Positions 12,301 to 21,023 are shown, numbered from the stretch's first letter. The stretch: 64,000 bases of DNA from Hippasteria phrygiana (GCA_037893225.1 JAZGUH010000197.1:62001-126000); one strand, 5' to 3'. The notes: generated from the sequence alone by a model not told the origin. Made by a program: numbers and translations.

Positions 12301-15300
12301 GCTAACCTTAACGCATTTAATGGGAAAGCAAGGATTTGTACACATGTGTAGATCTTGTTACTAAGGAGTTTGAGCTCATGGGGGTTAGCACAGAATTTCT
12401 TTGCAAGCCCAGTTAGCACAGATTCAATTCCAGGCTGCGAAGGGCAGAATCAATCCAGCGTTACGGAATCCGTGCTATTGGGCACATGTTATAAGATTGA
12501 ATTTGATGTTTTGCATGTTGTTGTAACTCCTTCCAGGATACCGTTGTATTCTCATAGTCGTTTACCTTTTTTAGAGAAAATTAAGCTGAACCGTGCGAGC
12601 GATACTTTCAGTGCAAAACAAATCACCCAAAACAATATTAGTATAACAGTATTTTTCGGGATATTTCAGGATTGTAACATTGACAAGAGTTGGGAAGCGT
12701 GGTAAATAATAAGCAATAGCCACCCGTCGAAAATGTCAAATTCCTTACACGTTCGCGCGTATCATAGTACCAGTTTTGTTCCTCTCAAATGACACATACT
12801 GTTTAGACGGATGTGTCGACGTTTTGAAATGCACGGTGCAAAAAAATGGCCATGTGAAAAACTCTTGGTAGGAAATTGCCCAAATTCTCGTCCATCTTCT
12901 CATAGCTCAGGGCGCTTTAGAACATTATATTTTATCGTTATTTTGACGAGAATATTGTTCATTATTATCGGATTTGATGGGGGGTTGGGGTGCTTGTTTG
13001 TTTGTTTGTTTGTTTGTTTGTTTGTTTGTTGGGGTGTTTGTTTGTTTGTTTGTTTGCTTGTTTGTTTGTTTGTTTGTTTGTTTGTTTGTTTGTTTGTTTG
13101 TTTACATCATTGAATATGTTTTTTCCCAGCCGACAGCGATCCCCATTTCGTTGTGCATGTACCCGCAAGTGACGTCAGTGTTTGCTTCGATATTCTGGGC
13201 CAAGCTGGTGAAGTGTTTAATCTTCTGACAGACGAGGAATTAGGTCAGTCGATTTTCATCACCAATTTCCTCAGACTTTGGAGGAGAAAATGGAGGAAGC
13301 ATGCTTGATGTGAATTTGAATCAAAGATATCCAAATACCTTTGAATATTTGCAATTTGACTGTGTTATACTGGGCGAGTATAAAAAAATAAATACCGGTG
13401 TAGCGTGATTTTAGTCACTATGAAATACGGTATAGTATTTCACATGCCAAAGTGATCGATGATAATTGGGAGAGTGGCCGGTCACGTGAGAGGGTTTAAC
13501 CAATAATATAGGGGAACATGAGTTTGATTGTCATGGGAGTCGTATCTCAAAGGTCAAAGGTTATTCGGGATAAAATTGTTGACGTAATGTCATACCATGT
13601 TACGCGAACGCCCATTCTGATTGAATTTAGCACGTGCGCGTTGTGCGACCACCTTTTGTGTTCACACATGCGCGTTAGGTTACGCGGGTCATTCGGGATA
13701 AATATGTGCACAAGCGCAGTTGAAATACCGAAGTGGCTTATTGGGCCCCTGATGTAGCACATGTTAATCGAACTTATGTCACAAAATAAGTATCATTATC
13801 AGCATTGGGTCACGGATTACTAAACATGAGGTGTCTACATAAAACCAAAAAACTCCCTGTCCGCGTTTTTGTTTCCAATAAGCCAGTTCGGTATCTCAAT
13901 GAAGTAGTCCAGGTTAAAGGTTATTCGGGATAAAATTGCTGACGTAATGTCATGCGATGTTACGCGAACGCCCATTCTGATTGAATTTAACCCCCTTGCG
14001 CGTTCATACGCGCGCGTAAGTTATTCCGAATGACCCGTGACCCATGTCATTGTGCACATGCGCAGTTGAAATACTGAACTGGCTAATAAGCCAATTCGGT
14101 ATTTCAACTGCGCATGTGCACAATGGCAAAGTTATCCCGAATGACCCTTGACCTAACGCGCGCGTGTGAACTCGAAAGGTGGTCGCACAACGCGCACGTG
14201 TTAAATTAAATCAGAATGGGCGTTCGCGTAACATCGCGTGACATTACGTCAGCAATTTTATCCCGAATAACCTTTGACCTTTGAGATACCAAACTGGCTC
14301 ATAACCTTCTCATTCTCATTCCGTGTATAAATTCAAATCTTAATTTGCCTTTAATTTACACGCTACTTTTGGTAACCACTTTCAGAGTTATCACCACACG
14401 CCCAATGGGTTTCCATTGGCCCTCACAGAAAGAAACCATATGAAATCTTCAAAATGTTCATCTTTAATTTTTATGAAAATTATTCAGAAGTTTGAGTGAA
14501 AATAAACCAAACTTGAAATTGAACATGAAATAACTAAAACACAAAAATACATCAATATTTTTCTTTCGTATTCATTACTGCTAACTGGTAAAAGTCTGTT
14601 TCAGTCATATTAAACAATCCTTATCGAAAAGACCTCTTTTTGCAACGACCTTTCTGGCAGGTGTCCGTGTCATGGGCTTTATCGTGGCTGCCCCCGAGCC
14701 TGTCCCAGGCACCGGCCGTACCCGCACGTACTTCGGCCGTATAGGGGTCCGACTACCGGGAGGTCACATCGTCAAACTCACCACTACCAATGTGGTCATT
14801 GATGGTAACATGGAGCTGTCTTGGACAAACGATGTCACTGTATTCCGAGGTAAATTATCTGGACCTCTAGTATTTTCATTCTGATTGTTTAAAGCAAAAA
14901 ACTGTTTTCTTTGTTTATTTTTGGAAATTAATCAATATTACCCAGTCAGTTCCCTTTGTGGTTTGTTTGATGATGTTATTAGTTTAAACAAAGTTGCATC
15001 CTCATTGAGTGATCCCCGCATTTCCGCTTCTCAAGTTGTGTGGTAAAGTTGGGGTTTGATGGCTATGCGGCATTATGGGTCTATGACTTCTGACTAGCGC
15101 CCCCTGAAGAAAGATATTGACAAATCGGGAGGTTGGCAACAGTTGGTAGATAGAGTCTCGAACCTTCAGGACGTGCACAAAAGGTGATACAGCGTTATCG
15201 TAAAGTCGCGAAACCTACACGCTCTGTCAGTGGTTGATACGTTCCATTTTCATTTGTTACTTCAGGTAATTGGTCCTTCGCCGTCCGCAATAAGCAAGTG

Positions 15301-15845
15301 ATTATCACGAGGAAGGATGGAGCTGTTAGTCTGGCGTTCATGTTACATCGTATGAACCCAGATAAGGCCTTCAAAGTGGACCATCTGGGTTTCTACATCA
15401 TCAATCACGAGGGCCTGACCAAAGGAGTGCATGGACTGATAGGTAATGGGGATCGAGGTTTAAAAATGTGCACAAATAAGCAATAATAGTTCTTTTCAAG
15501 ACTCCTGTAATGGTGCAAATCCAGACACGGATCTAGTACATGGAGATGAGTGGAAAGCAATCATGCATTTCATCCTTTATCCGTGCACCCGGAAAATCAC
15601 TTTCCATTTTCTTTGCAGGACAATTCCAGCGCCGAGAGGTGTACATCAAACCGCAGAGCGAACCGGAGGACGGTGTGATGGCGGAACTGCACATCATGGA
15701 TCGAAGGATTATCGTGGTCCAACGGTCCCGTATGAACTACCTGATGGGTACCAAGCAGTCCTGTTGGTTCGCGGCAAGCAACGCCCGTGACCTAATTGAT
15801 GGCAAGCACACTGATTACCTGCTACCGCTGGACATGATGCCTTAA
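462..15845 (+). CDS. ITIH-like heavy chain gene, 5'-truncated (10 exons)
   Basis: Homologue of the inter-alpha-trypsin inhibitor heavy chains, secreted proteins that in vertebrates become covalently attached to hyaluronan through the matured C-terminus. The ten exons listed separately join in frame into 610 residues plus stop; the signal peptide, VIT domain and first part of the vWA domain must lie left of the window. Order by residue of this fragment: second half of vWA (1-150, with the MIDAS Thr in GTNL and Asp in LTDG), helical region with RLWAYLTI (about 248-255) and YHFVTPLTS (284-292), Pro/Gln/Ser and Gly-rich linker (300-376), DPHF site (379-382), ITI_HC C-terminal domain (about 415-605). 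Intron phases run 1,0,0,0 and then 1 at all five later introns. Poly(A) signals AATAAA follow at 15873, 16164 and 16242. The family assignment rests on recalled conserved motifs, not a search; I am confident of it, but not of the exact paralogue. Confidence 0.93.
620..798. mobile_element. MITE, PIF/Harbinger-like (TAA target site)
   Basis: Terminal inverted repeats of about 45 bp start AGGGCCGGTCACACTGG on the left and are mirrored on the right. Both ends are flanked by TAA (617-619 and 799-801), the 3-bp TWA-type duplication expected for PIF/Harbinger. It is non-coding and sits just after the donor of exon a, in intron 1. Confidence 0.75.
964..1155 (-). repeat. tRNA-derived SINE-like copy 1
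   Basis: The right part (1085-1155, minus strand) folds as a tRNA: acceptor pair GCTCGGT/CCCGAGTG region, D arm GTC-GAC, and a perfect T arm GTGGG/CCCAC around TTCGAGT. The anticodon loop is 8 nt (ACTAGAAA), so it is tRNA-like rather than a working tRNA. The remaining about 120 bp is a unique tail that recurs in copy 2. Confidence 0.7.
1215..1391 (-). repeat. tRNA-derived SINE-like copy 2, truncated
   Basis: A second copy of the same unit in the same orientation, colinear over 177 bp without an indel and with only a few substitutions (for example TCGAAC to TCTAAC). It stops abruptly after GATGTCTTACC, inside the D arm of the tRNA-like part. Confidence 0.75.
1877..2011. repeat. Foldback element, about 49-bp arms
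   Basis: The left arm 1877-1926 (TTTGGGCAAT to CAGCTGT) is the near-perfect inverse of 1963-2011 (ACAGCTGTGG to TGCCCAAA), with a 36-bp centre. It is typical of a small non-autonomous DNA element; I see no clear target duplication. Confidence 0.7.
2276..2403 (-). repeat. SINE fragment, tRNA head plus conserved core
   Basis: Read on the minus strand it has a tRNA-like head (CTAGCACAGAGGCATCGG and a B box GGGTTCGAAC) followed by GTGTGCTTGGGCAAGACACT. That core word is shared with the SINE copies at 8818 and 36236. It lies immediately upstream of exon b. Confidence 0.6.
2470..2618 (+). CDS. ITIH-like exon b: vWA MIDAS segment
   Basis: Acceptor TATTGCAG, donor GTTCGT. It completes the split Gly codon to give GTNLHSGIMAAVDLLK, then IIMLTDGLPSAGVTNL. 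The Thr of GTNL and the Asp of LTDG correspond to the metal-coordinating Thr and Asp of the vWA MIDAS site. It ends on a codon boundary (phase 0), matching the next exon. Confidence 0.92.
3281..3666. repeat. Homopolymeric G and C runs in intron 2
   Basis: G17 at 3281-3297, G30 at 3383-3412 and C21 at 3646-3666, with G-rich spacers. Such runs can form quadruplexes and mutate quickly. The reading frames rich in Gly here are artefacts of the runs. Confidence 0.9.
4040..4522. mobile_element. MITE family D copy 1 (TAGTGTACA ends)
   Basis: It begins TAGTGTACACAATTGGT and ends with the inverse of TAGTGTACATGATTGGT. Inside are a CGGCCG-centred palindrome (about 4175-4212) and core module A (4233-4355), a nested inverted repeat. 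Related copies lie at 18365, 23785 and 34592. Confidence 0.8.
4233..4355. repeat. Nested palindromic core module A
   Basis: Inverted repeat with 27-bp perfect arms starting TAGCCTTTAGTCAAGGCGCG, GC-rich (CGCGCGTGGCT) in an AT-rich host element. The same module is at 34759-34879 but is absent from the two other family D copies. Confidence 0.75.
5254..5670 (+). CDS. ITIH-like exon c: end of vWA domain
   Basis: Largest exon, 139 codons, entered and left in phase 0 (acceptor CAACTCTCAG, donor GTAGGT). It encodes the conserved ITIH stretch with LFCLGFGHDVDHDFL, NQGVARKIY, ALQLKGFYDEVATPLL and IIVAGELS, so it covers the last vWA strands and the start of the beta-rich segment after it. It is markedly more GC-rich than the flanking introns. 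An apparent ATG at 5194 lies in the intron and is not a start. Confidence 0.95.
5845..5984. mobile_element. MITE family T copy 1 (TAGAGTACCGAAGT)
   Basis: The left end TAGAGTACCGAAGTGATGACG matches the ends at 20870 and 40324, and the body aligns with 20870-21023 (GGAACAGTCGAAAT and neighbours). The right end is eroded. It lies in the intron after exon c. Confidence 0.65.
6752..7020. mobile_element. MITE with terminal repeats of about 54 bp
   Basis: The left end GTCATTCCATAAATTTGGGG and the right end are long inverted copies, continuing through GTGTGACATTTTTGG and TGTCCCTGTTACA. The right arm has a 6-bp ATTCCA duplication absent from the left. No protein is encoded. Confidence 0.8.
7594..7820. 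mobile_element. MITE rich in GTTTAG subterminal words
   Basis: Inverted repeats of roughly 70 bp (left TACAATCTAAAAACTGTG, right the inverse of TACACTGTAAAAACAGTG) share GTTTAGCAA and CTTGCTATCAGTTTGTAAAC. Between them are repeated CTAAACA and GTTTAG words, possibly transposase-binding sites. Confidence 0.7.
8083..8244 (+). CDS. ITIH-like exon d: RLWAYLTI helical region
   Basis: Encodes VDDFCQRLWAYLTIKSLL followed by a basic helix ending KALELSMR, the family hallmark RLWAYLTI. Donor GTAAGA at 8245. I chose the acceptor TCGTTAG at 8080-8082 because it keeps phase 0 and supplies about 17 residues before RLWAYL, as in vertebrate ITIH. A stronger-looking acceptor, TTTTTGTCAG ending at 8133, is also phase 0 and would start the exon at RLWAYL. 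Confidence 0.85.
8818..9120 (+). mobile_element. SINE, (ATT)n-tailed family, copy 1
   Basis: Contains GTGTCCCTGAGCAAGGCAC, AGTAAATGGGTACCTGTG, GTTTGATTAGCCCATGTG and GATGAGCAGGGGTAATAAT, and ends in TTATTATTATTATTAG. It aligns with 36300-36618 and 36795-37270. Its GTTTGATT at 8925-8932 is the unoccupied equivalent of a transposon insertion site at 36906. Confidence 0.75.
9150..9335. repeat. GGGCGACAC / GTGTCGCCC inverted word cluster
   Basis: The word GGGCGACA or its inverse TGTCGCCC occurs at least six times in under 200 bp, including the hairpins AGGGCGACACATAACTGTCG and GGGCGACACTCGTGTCGCCC. It looks like a decayed inverted-repeat element. Confidence 0.55.
9353..9390. repeat. (ATT)n microsatellite
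   Basis: About twelve uninterrupted ATT units, probably a SINE tail that outlived its body. Confidence 0.9.
10314..10518 (+). CDS. ITIH-like exon e: YHFVTPLTS and linker
   Basis: Acceptor CATTCGGCAG, donor GTACAC. It opens with YHFVTPLTSLLVVRPDE, the most conserved block of the central ITIH region, then passes into a Pro/Ala/Ser/Gln-rich linker that is probably disordered. It leaves one base (phase 1), and every later intron is also phase 1. Confidence 0.92.
10800..11070 (-). repeat. tRNA-derived SINE, tRNA head at 10817-10889
   Basis: On the minus strand the head has a perfect D arm (GCTCAGTTGGTAGAGC) and a B box GGTTCGAATCCC. The T stem and position 33 of the anticodon loop are mutated, so it is not a functional tRNA. 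The body word GACTTCTGACTAGCGCC recurs at 15085-15105. Confidence 0.65.
11562..11633 (+). CDS. ITIH-like exon f: Gly-rich linker mini-exon
   Basis: A 72-bp symmetric phase 1-1 exon (acceptor AATTTCCCAAG, donor GTAAGG). It encodes about 24 residues, RRGGYASQAGGGHGGGGGY at the core, with more than ten glycines. Its length is divisible by three, so it could be skipped without breaking the frame. I include it because both splice sites and both phases fit the neighbouring exons. Confidence 0.75.
12985..13104. repeat. (TTTG)n microsatellite before exon g
   Basis: About 28 TTTG units broken once by GGGGTG and once by a GCTTG unit. It ends about 25 bp before the exon g acceptor, inside the region that normally holds the branch point. 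Confidence 0.95.
13130..13243 (+). CDS. ITIH-like exon g: DPHF maturation site
   Basis: Acceptor TTTTTTCCCAG, donor GTCAGT, phase 1-1. It encodes ADSDPHFVVHVPASDVSVCF. In vertebrate ITIH the Asp-Pro bond of DPHF is cleaved and the new C-terminal Asp forms the ester to a glycosaminoglycan; both residues are present here (GAT CCC at 13138-13143). A (TTTG)n microsatellite ends only about 25 bp upstream of the exon. Confidence 0.93.
13541..13738. mobile_element. About 200-bp TIR element, family P copy 1
   Basis: Flanks resemble AGCCAGTTCGGTATCTCAA. The body has GGTTATTCGGGATAAAATTG, GACGTAATGTCAT and GCGAACGCCCATTCTGATTG. Colinear with the two copies at 13881 and 14089; ends degraded. Confidence 0.65.
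13881..14084. mobile_element. Family P copy 2
   Basis: Starts AGCCAGTTCGGTATCTCAA and ends with its inverse TTGAAATACTGAACTGGCT. It is followed after 4 bp by copy 3 in opposite orientation, so the two form a palindrome of about 420 bp in the intron between exons g and h. Confidence 0.75.
14089..14299. mobile_element. Family P copy 3, inverted
   Basis: Starts AGCCAATTCGGTATTTCAAC and ends GAGATACCAAACTGGCT. It is the inverse of copy 2, including AATCAGAATGGGCGTTCGCG and CAATTTTATCCCGAATAACC. A fragment of the same family is at 32667-32780. Confidence 0.75.
14661..14849 (+). CDS. ITIH-like exon h: start of ITI_HC_C domain
   Basis: Acceptor TTTCTGGCAG, donor GTAAAT, phase 1-1. It encodes GVRVMGFIVAAPEP, RTYFGRIGVRLPGGHIVKL and MELSWTNDVTV, matching the GxxG/TYFGKLGI region at the start of the C-terminal domain of ITIH heavy chains. 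Confidence 0.93.
14945..15180. repeat. SINE-related fragment
   Basis: Contains GACTTCTGACTAGCGCC and GGCTATGCGGCATTATGGG in the opposite orientation to the copy at 10800, plus TCCCTTTGTGGTTTGTTTGA, a word also found inverted at 34400. Confidence 0.5.
15266..15442 (+). CDS. ITIH-like exon i: ITI_HC_C domain
   Basis: Acceptor TTACTTCAG, donor GTAATG, phase 1-1. It encodes VIITRKDGAVSLAFMLHR, KVDHLGFYIINHEGL and GVHGLIG. The LGFY and HGLIG words are typical of the ITIH C-terminal domain. Confidence 0.93.
15619..15845 (+). CDS. ITIH-like terminal exon j with stop
   Basis: Acceptor TTTTCTTTGCAG. It runs to TAA at 15843-15845 and encodes GQFQRREVYIKP, then an HQLIVTRGS-like segment (MDRRIIVVQRS), then SCWFAASNARDLIDGKHTDY and LLPLDMMP at the C-terminus. 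Vertebrate heavy chains end similarly with a DG-HTDYIVP motif, so the C-terminus looks complete. Confidence 0.95.
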
Positions 15846-16250
15846 AGCACTGATTTCTACGTAAAACAACTAAATAAACAAACAAACAAAACACCCCAAC
15901 AAAACTGGATTGCGCATTGGCTGTTCGAAGTGGAGCCACCGTCCGGCATGTTACCACTCCCAATACAATATGTTTGCAACCTTGTCCCCAAGGTCGACTT
16001 TCATGCTCGTTCTCAATAGTATAGAGATTGAGTTAATTATTACCGTTTCTGAGGCGCCTTTACCAAAGAAAAGTGTTGCTTTGATGGAATGTTTATTGCT
16101 CTTATCTATTCGTGGGGAATAATGATCTCGGACATCCATCCCCGGCACACACCGCACACATTCAATAAATATCCACTTTTGTCTAGTTTATTAATGTGTA
16201 GACGAATGAATCTGCATTATGATGCTGAGTAACATCGTTTCAATAAAACA
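15846..16250 (+). other. ITIH-like 3' UTR and poly(A) signals
   Basis: No coding sequence is seen. AATAAA hexamers lie at 15873-15878, 16164-16169 and 16242-16247, so the transcript probably ends in one of these places. Which one is used cannot be read from the sequence. Confidence 0.55.
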
Positions 16251-16439
16251 GTGATATCATGTTAGCAAACAGTGATATCGTATAAGCCGTTAAAAATTCG
16301 TTAATCTTGGTTACGAAAAACACGTTAATCACTGTATCGACGCGACCCGCATACAATGGGAGTGGCAATATGGCGGCTGCTGGTTTCAGTTGCTTGTACA
16401 GCGCGCAATGGCCAAGGAGCTATCCAGATTTTTTACATG

Positions 16440-17081
16440 GAGATCTGCAGCCGATTTCACGAAATCTTGCGCAATTGCGTAACTCTACTTACGCCACAAT
16501 TTATTGCGTAAGTTGCGCAACATCTTTGACATTTTAAAATTCGATTTCGCGAAAGGTACGCAGTGCGTAAGTTGCTGACTTGCACCACAAATTATGACGT
16601 AACTTACGCACTTGTTTTAGGTGGCTTAAGTTGTCCGCACAAACACCAAAATGATGACTTAGCTAGCTGAGGGTGAGCATAGTAGAGCCGTTATAGTTGC
16701 TCAAATCATTTATTAAATTTACTAGATTATTTCAGAGAGTAATGAAATGATCATCCGCTGCAGGTTTACACTGTTTATGTGAGATATTTCCGAAAGTTGC
16801 CGCCATTTTTTTCGGAGCGAAGTTTCAAAAGTGAACAGTTTCAAAATGGCGCCTCACAGTTCAATTTTACGACTGTTCAAGGTATTTTTATTGTTGTACT
16901 AAAACAGTCGTCGTAAAAGCGGCATTCAGCCTCGTCCACGATAATAAAAAAATGAGCAGCTACGCACTGTTTCGTGAAATGGATCTCAAGGATGTAGCGC
17001 AGTTGCGCAACATCTTTATAGCGCAAGTCCTACGTCATGGCGTAAGTTGCGCACGGTTTCGTGAAATAGGCTGCAGTATCT
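16440..17081. mobile_element. DNA element with GCGTAAGTTGCGCA repeats
   Basis: The ends are inverse: left GAGATCTGCAGCCGATTTCACGA's first 20 bases match the inverse of the right end GTGAAATAGGCTGCAGTATC. Inside, GTAAGTTGCGCA and GCGTAAC words recur in both orientations near each end. No open frame; it lies downstream of the ITIH-like gene. Confidence 0.6.
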
Positions 17082-18364
17082 TAAAGGGACACGTTGCTTT
17101 TGAAGCGCCCAATTGGGCAACAACAAGCGTTCGCCCCAAAATTGCTATGGCTGGAAAAATCAGTAGGCCTAAAATGTAGTTGTACACGACCATCCTGTGG
17201 AACTGCGCCATTTGTCTGAAAATCATTTGTCGGAAAAGTCCGACCGTTGGAAATTTGAGAGTACGTGTGGTTTTTCGTCAATGATTTTCAGACAAACTAC
17301 TTTTTAATGAGTTTTCCATCCATGGAAATGCTAGGACCGTCCATCGATTTTTCCGTCTCTGGGGCAATGTATTCCTTTAATAAGAAATGTTATTTTGTAA
17401 GGAACCATGCAATATATAGGATGTATATGACTTGAATACTTGTAGGGCAGCTTTCTTTACCTGTTACTAAGACTTTCCACCCCTTTTGTAGATATTCTAC
17501 GAAGAAATTTCAACATTTTCGTTTTTATGGTAATGACATTTCCATATTCATGAGCCAAAGCATGATGTCATCAAAGGCACGGCAGCTCTGTTTCCTTATC
17601 TTTGTGTACAAATATATCAATTGTCCATATTTTCACGTTAAATAGCTTGTTTGGACATTTAATAGGCAATATTGTTTAAAACTTTGTTGTTGGTACTGTT
17701 CTTATGCCCTTTTTGACAATGAGTTCTTTATATCTTACAAAAATAGCGCCCTCTTCAATAACGTGATAAAGGATTTTCTAAGAATTTGAATATCCACCAC
17801 CCGTTTTCACAATGGAAGCAAGCATGTAGATCATGTTCGTACTTTTTTTGTAACGCATGATAATATGCGTAAAAACAAGTTGCAACAACTGGATATATAG
17901 TGCATTTGTTCTTTTAAAGACTTATACTGACATTAAATTGTAAGTTCTATTTGAACCGAAAGGCCTGAAGCCATCGCATTGGTATCAGCTGAAGGATGTT
18001 GTCTTGATCGCGTTTCGTTTCAGCTGTTCCAGCATAGAGCCCCAACACTTAAGAATTTCCATAATTATATCTTTGTATTATTATAAAGTCAATTACAATT
18101 AAAAAGAATCCAGCTTTGTATATATACTTGTTATTTTTACGATGTGTGTACTTCGGTAAGAATGGCTTATGGCCCCTGCAACACACAGTGGGGTCGCTAT
18201 AACAGCATTACTTGCAAAACACACTTGAATAATTCTTTTCTCTGGATTTTTCTCTGTTGTAACTTGTAACTTATATTATGTACTAAACCTCACCCCCCAC
18301 CCCCTGCGGGATTTGACTTTGATGTACAAGACCACTACGCCTCGGGACTCCACGATAACTAGAT
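17082..18364. other. Non-coding stretch, no feature recognised
   Basis: AT-rich sequence with no credible exon, RNA gene or paired repeat that I can see. Confidence 0.5.
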
Positions 18365-18805
18365 TAAAGGTAGTAAACACCGTTTGCTTTTGTTGTAATT
18401 TCCAGAAATACATGGATTTGGGGGTTAGTTTTTTCTAGCGTGCTAGCAAATACTGAAACACTGACCTGTTTAAAGTGTTATGTGCATTTATGCTGGGAAA
18501 ACCGTTGTCTGCGTTGAGAGAAAAAATATGTTCTAGTAGTCTGGTTCCTTGACCGTACTTTAGACAAAACGGAGCAACTTATAGACGTCAGGGAATTATC
18601 GGGTCGGGGAACTAGACTATTTCCAACGATTGTCGGCCTACAATCGTTGGAAAACGATATATATTTCCACTTTTCTTGAAAACGACAGCACACCAGGTGC
18701 CATGATTTCACAGGATGCTTGAGACTGCTATTTACTTACAGTCTAGTAAGGTATTTCGTAATAATTCAGGGGGGAAAATGGAGGATTACCAATCGTGTAC
18801 AATAC
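18365..18805. mobile_element. MITE family D copy 2, core module B
   Basis: Shares the family D backbone (ATGGATTTGGGGGTTAGT, CACTGACCTGTTTAAAGT, CACACCAGGTGCCATGA, GGTATTTCGTAATAATTCAG) and the palindrome around TTTCCAACGATTGTCGG. Instead of module A it has module B, bounded by AGTCTGGTTCCTTGACC and GGTCGGGGAACTAGACT. Confidence 0.75.
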
Positions 18806-19243
18806 ATTGGCGTAGCCAGCGGGGGGGGGGGGGGGGGGGGGGGGGGGTAAGGGGGGTATTTACCCCCCCCCCCCAATATTTTCAGAGTGCCCTTTTTTTC
18901 TTGTTTCTTTTGTATTTTTTGTACCCCAACATTTCCGTCCCACAAAAAATCAAAACCATGCCCTCTACATGCATCTACGACATACCTGTGTTTAATGTCG
19001 CAAGCTATAGGAACGGAGCCCGTAGGTACACAATCGACGCAACATTGAAATACTTTCCTTCATGCTGCTGGCCCTAGTGTGCCCTTACTGGAAATTATAG
19101 TGACCCCTGTGCCCCCACTGAAAAATGTTAGTGCCCCCTGTGCCCTAAAAATGTTAGTGCCCCCTGTGGCCCCGATATATCGAGTGCCCTTTTTTTCGTC
19201 TAACCCCCCCCCAATAAAAATGACCTTGCTATGCCTATGAACG
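18806..19243. mobile_element. hAT-like element end with G27 run
   Basis: Begins CATTGGCGTAGCCAGC followed by 27 G (18821-18847), the GGCGTAGCCAG end common to hAT elements. It closes near 19243 with GACCTTGCTATGCCTATG, an inverse-like hAT end. Only low-complexity T-rich and C-rich sequence lies inside. Confidence 0.55.
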
Positions 19244-19560
19244 GGGCCCGTATAAGTACACAATCGCCGCAACAATAAAATAATTTCCTTCATGCTGCTG
19301 GCCCTAGTGTGCCCTTACTGGAAATTATAGTGCCACCTGTGCCCCCACTGAAAAATGTTAGTTCCCCCAGTGCCCCCACTGAAAAATATTAGTTCCCCCA
19401 GTGCCCCCACTGAAAAATATTAGTTCCCCCAGTGCCCCCACTGAAAAATATTAGTTCCCTCAGTGCCCCCACTGAAAATTTGTGTTTCCCCGTGCTCTCA
19501 CTAAACATTCTGGTTCCCCCTGTATCCCCACTAAAATGCTAGTGCCCTCCTTGCCACAGC
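19014..19560. repeat. Tandem repeat, CCCCACTGAAAAAT units
   Basis: A 31-bp unit (TTAGTTCCCCCAGTGCCCCC plus ACTGAAAAATA) repeats about five times between 19342 and 19500. Around it, a longer segment with CATGCTGCTGGCCCTAGTGT occurs twice (about 19062 and 19291). Confidence 0.8.
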
Positions 19561-20869
19561 CAGTTGCGAATGCTGGTGCCCCGGGCCCTCACTTAAAATG
19601 CTGTTGCCATGCATGGACCCCCCACTCATAATTATTGTGTCCCCAATGAAAATCCTTGGCAACATCACTGCACAATTTTCCCTAAATTGTTAAGAGTACG
19701 TAGCTGGCCATTCTAAGCTGTACAAACAATATGAATCTATGCCCTTTCCAATGCACTCCGGTCGAATGTGTGGAGGGAGCTGGATTCAAACACTCTCGTT
19801 GTTCCAAATAATACAAATTGTTGGCTCAGTAGAAGAGCAAGTGGCGCATTGCCCCGGTGCTTCTGGTGCCCTCATCACCACACATCCTGTAATTGGCGCT
19901 GGCGCTGTTGGATGTTGATTGAAATCAAATGAATAAAATAGAGTTACTAAAAAGTACATGAGTTGTTTTGTAACAGAAATGTTACATTAAGTTGATTTTT
20001 TGCAATTTAATGTTAATGACAGCAATTTTTTAAAATTAAATTGCATGTCTTTCAAAACAAATCTATTGATCAAGAAGTGGTTAGGCCTATATAGCGAATG
20101 GTTTTTCACTTCTCACAGCCAATGGGCCATTCAGATCTTATACAGGGTGTCTAAAAAAATATGCCCCTCTCAGGGTTGCAGCAGAATTCGAAAAAATGAA
20201 ATGTTATTTCTACTTTTTTTACATAATTGTGAAGCATATTTATTTGTATTATTTTCTGTACAATTTCCACTTTAAACAGTAGGAAAATTATGTCCCCGCT
20301 CCCTTTTTGATCTGTAAAAAATCCCTGCCTACCTCTCAGCATGGATATATCGAGTGCCCTTTTCACGTTTACCCCCCCCCCCCCCCCCCAATAAAACGAC
20401 CTTGCAACGCCTATGCAATAATTTATACTTTTAATGTCCTCCTTGTGACCGTCCGGTCGTGGATACAAATTGCTATGGATCCTCTAGTTTTGGTCCCCAA
20501 CAGTGACGCAACTATGGCCTGGGGTCACGTGCCCTCCATCACAGGAGATTGAGATTTGACCCCGTGCGATAGATACGATTTGAAGCTTTGCATGGTGGGT
20601 GCGATATGAGAGAGACTGGGATTGCGAGTAACACCATGTGAAATAGATCTCTTCTAGGAAGAAGTGTGGTTCTGAAAAGAACCGGGATGGGTGTGTAACT
20701 CGACGTTTCGGATAAGTGCTCTGTCCGTCCTCAGGAGTGTGAGTGTGAGATGTATTTCACATAGTGTTACCCGCAATCCCGTGTGGTAGTTCCGACGCTA
20801 CCCCCAGTATTGAATACAAATAATGAACGCCAGTTTCAGTTACATGAGACCGATTATGAACTGGTGAAA
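19561..20869. other. Non-coding stretch with one hAT-like end
   Basis: No gene is seen. A C18 run at 20372-20389 followed by CGACCTTGCAACGCCTATG resembles the hAT-like right end near 19243. The rest is unassigned. Confidence 0.45.
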
Positions 20870-21023
20870 TAGAGCACCGAAGTGATGACGTCAATACAAT
20901 GTTTGGAACCAGAATACTTTTGTTATGTGTTTGCATGACTGGCTGTTAACAAAGGAACAGTCGAAATTTACATTTGTTTGGAACCAGTTGTCATGCCAAC
21001 TGACGTCAGACTTCGGTACTCTA
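20870..21023. mobile_element. MITE family T copy 2
   Basis: Ends TAGAGCACCGAAGTGATGAC and the inverse of TAGAGTACCGAAGTCTGACG, each carrying a TGACGTCA palindrome just inside. TA flanks suggest a TA target site. Confidence 0.75.

Noticed and set aside
12811..13228. Cys/Leu/Phe/Val-rich frames around 13000
   Set aside because: Pure translation of the (TTTG)n microsatellite; the real exon at 13130 is in a different frame context.
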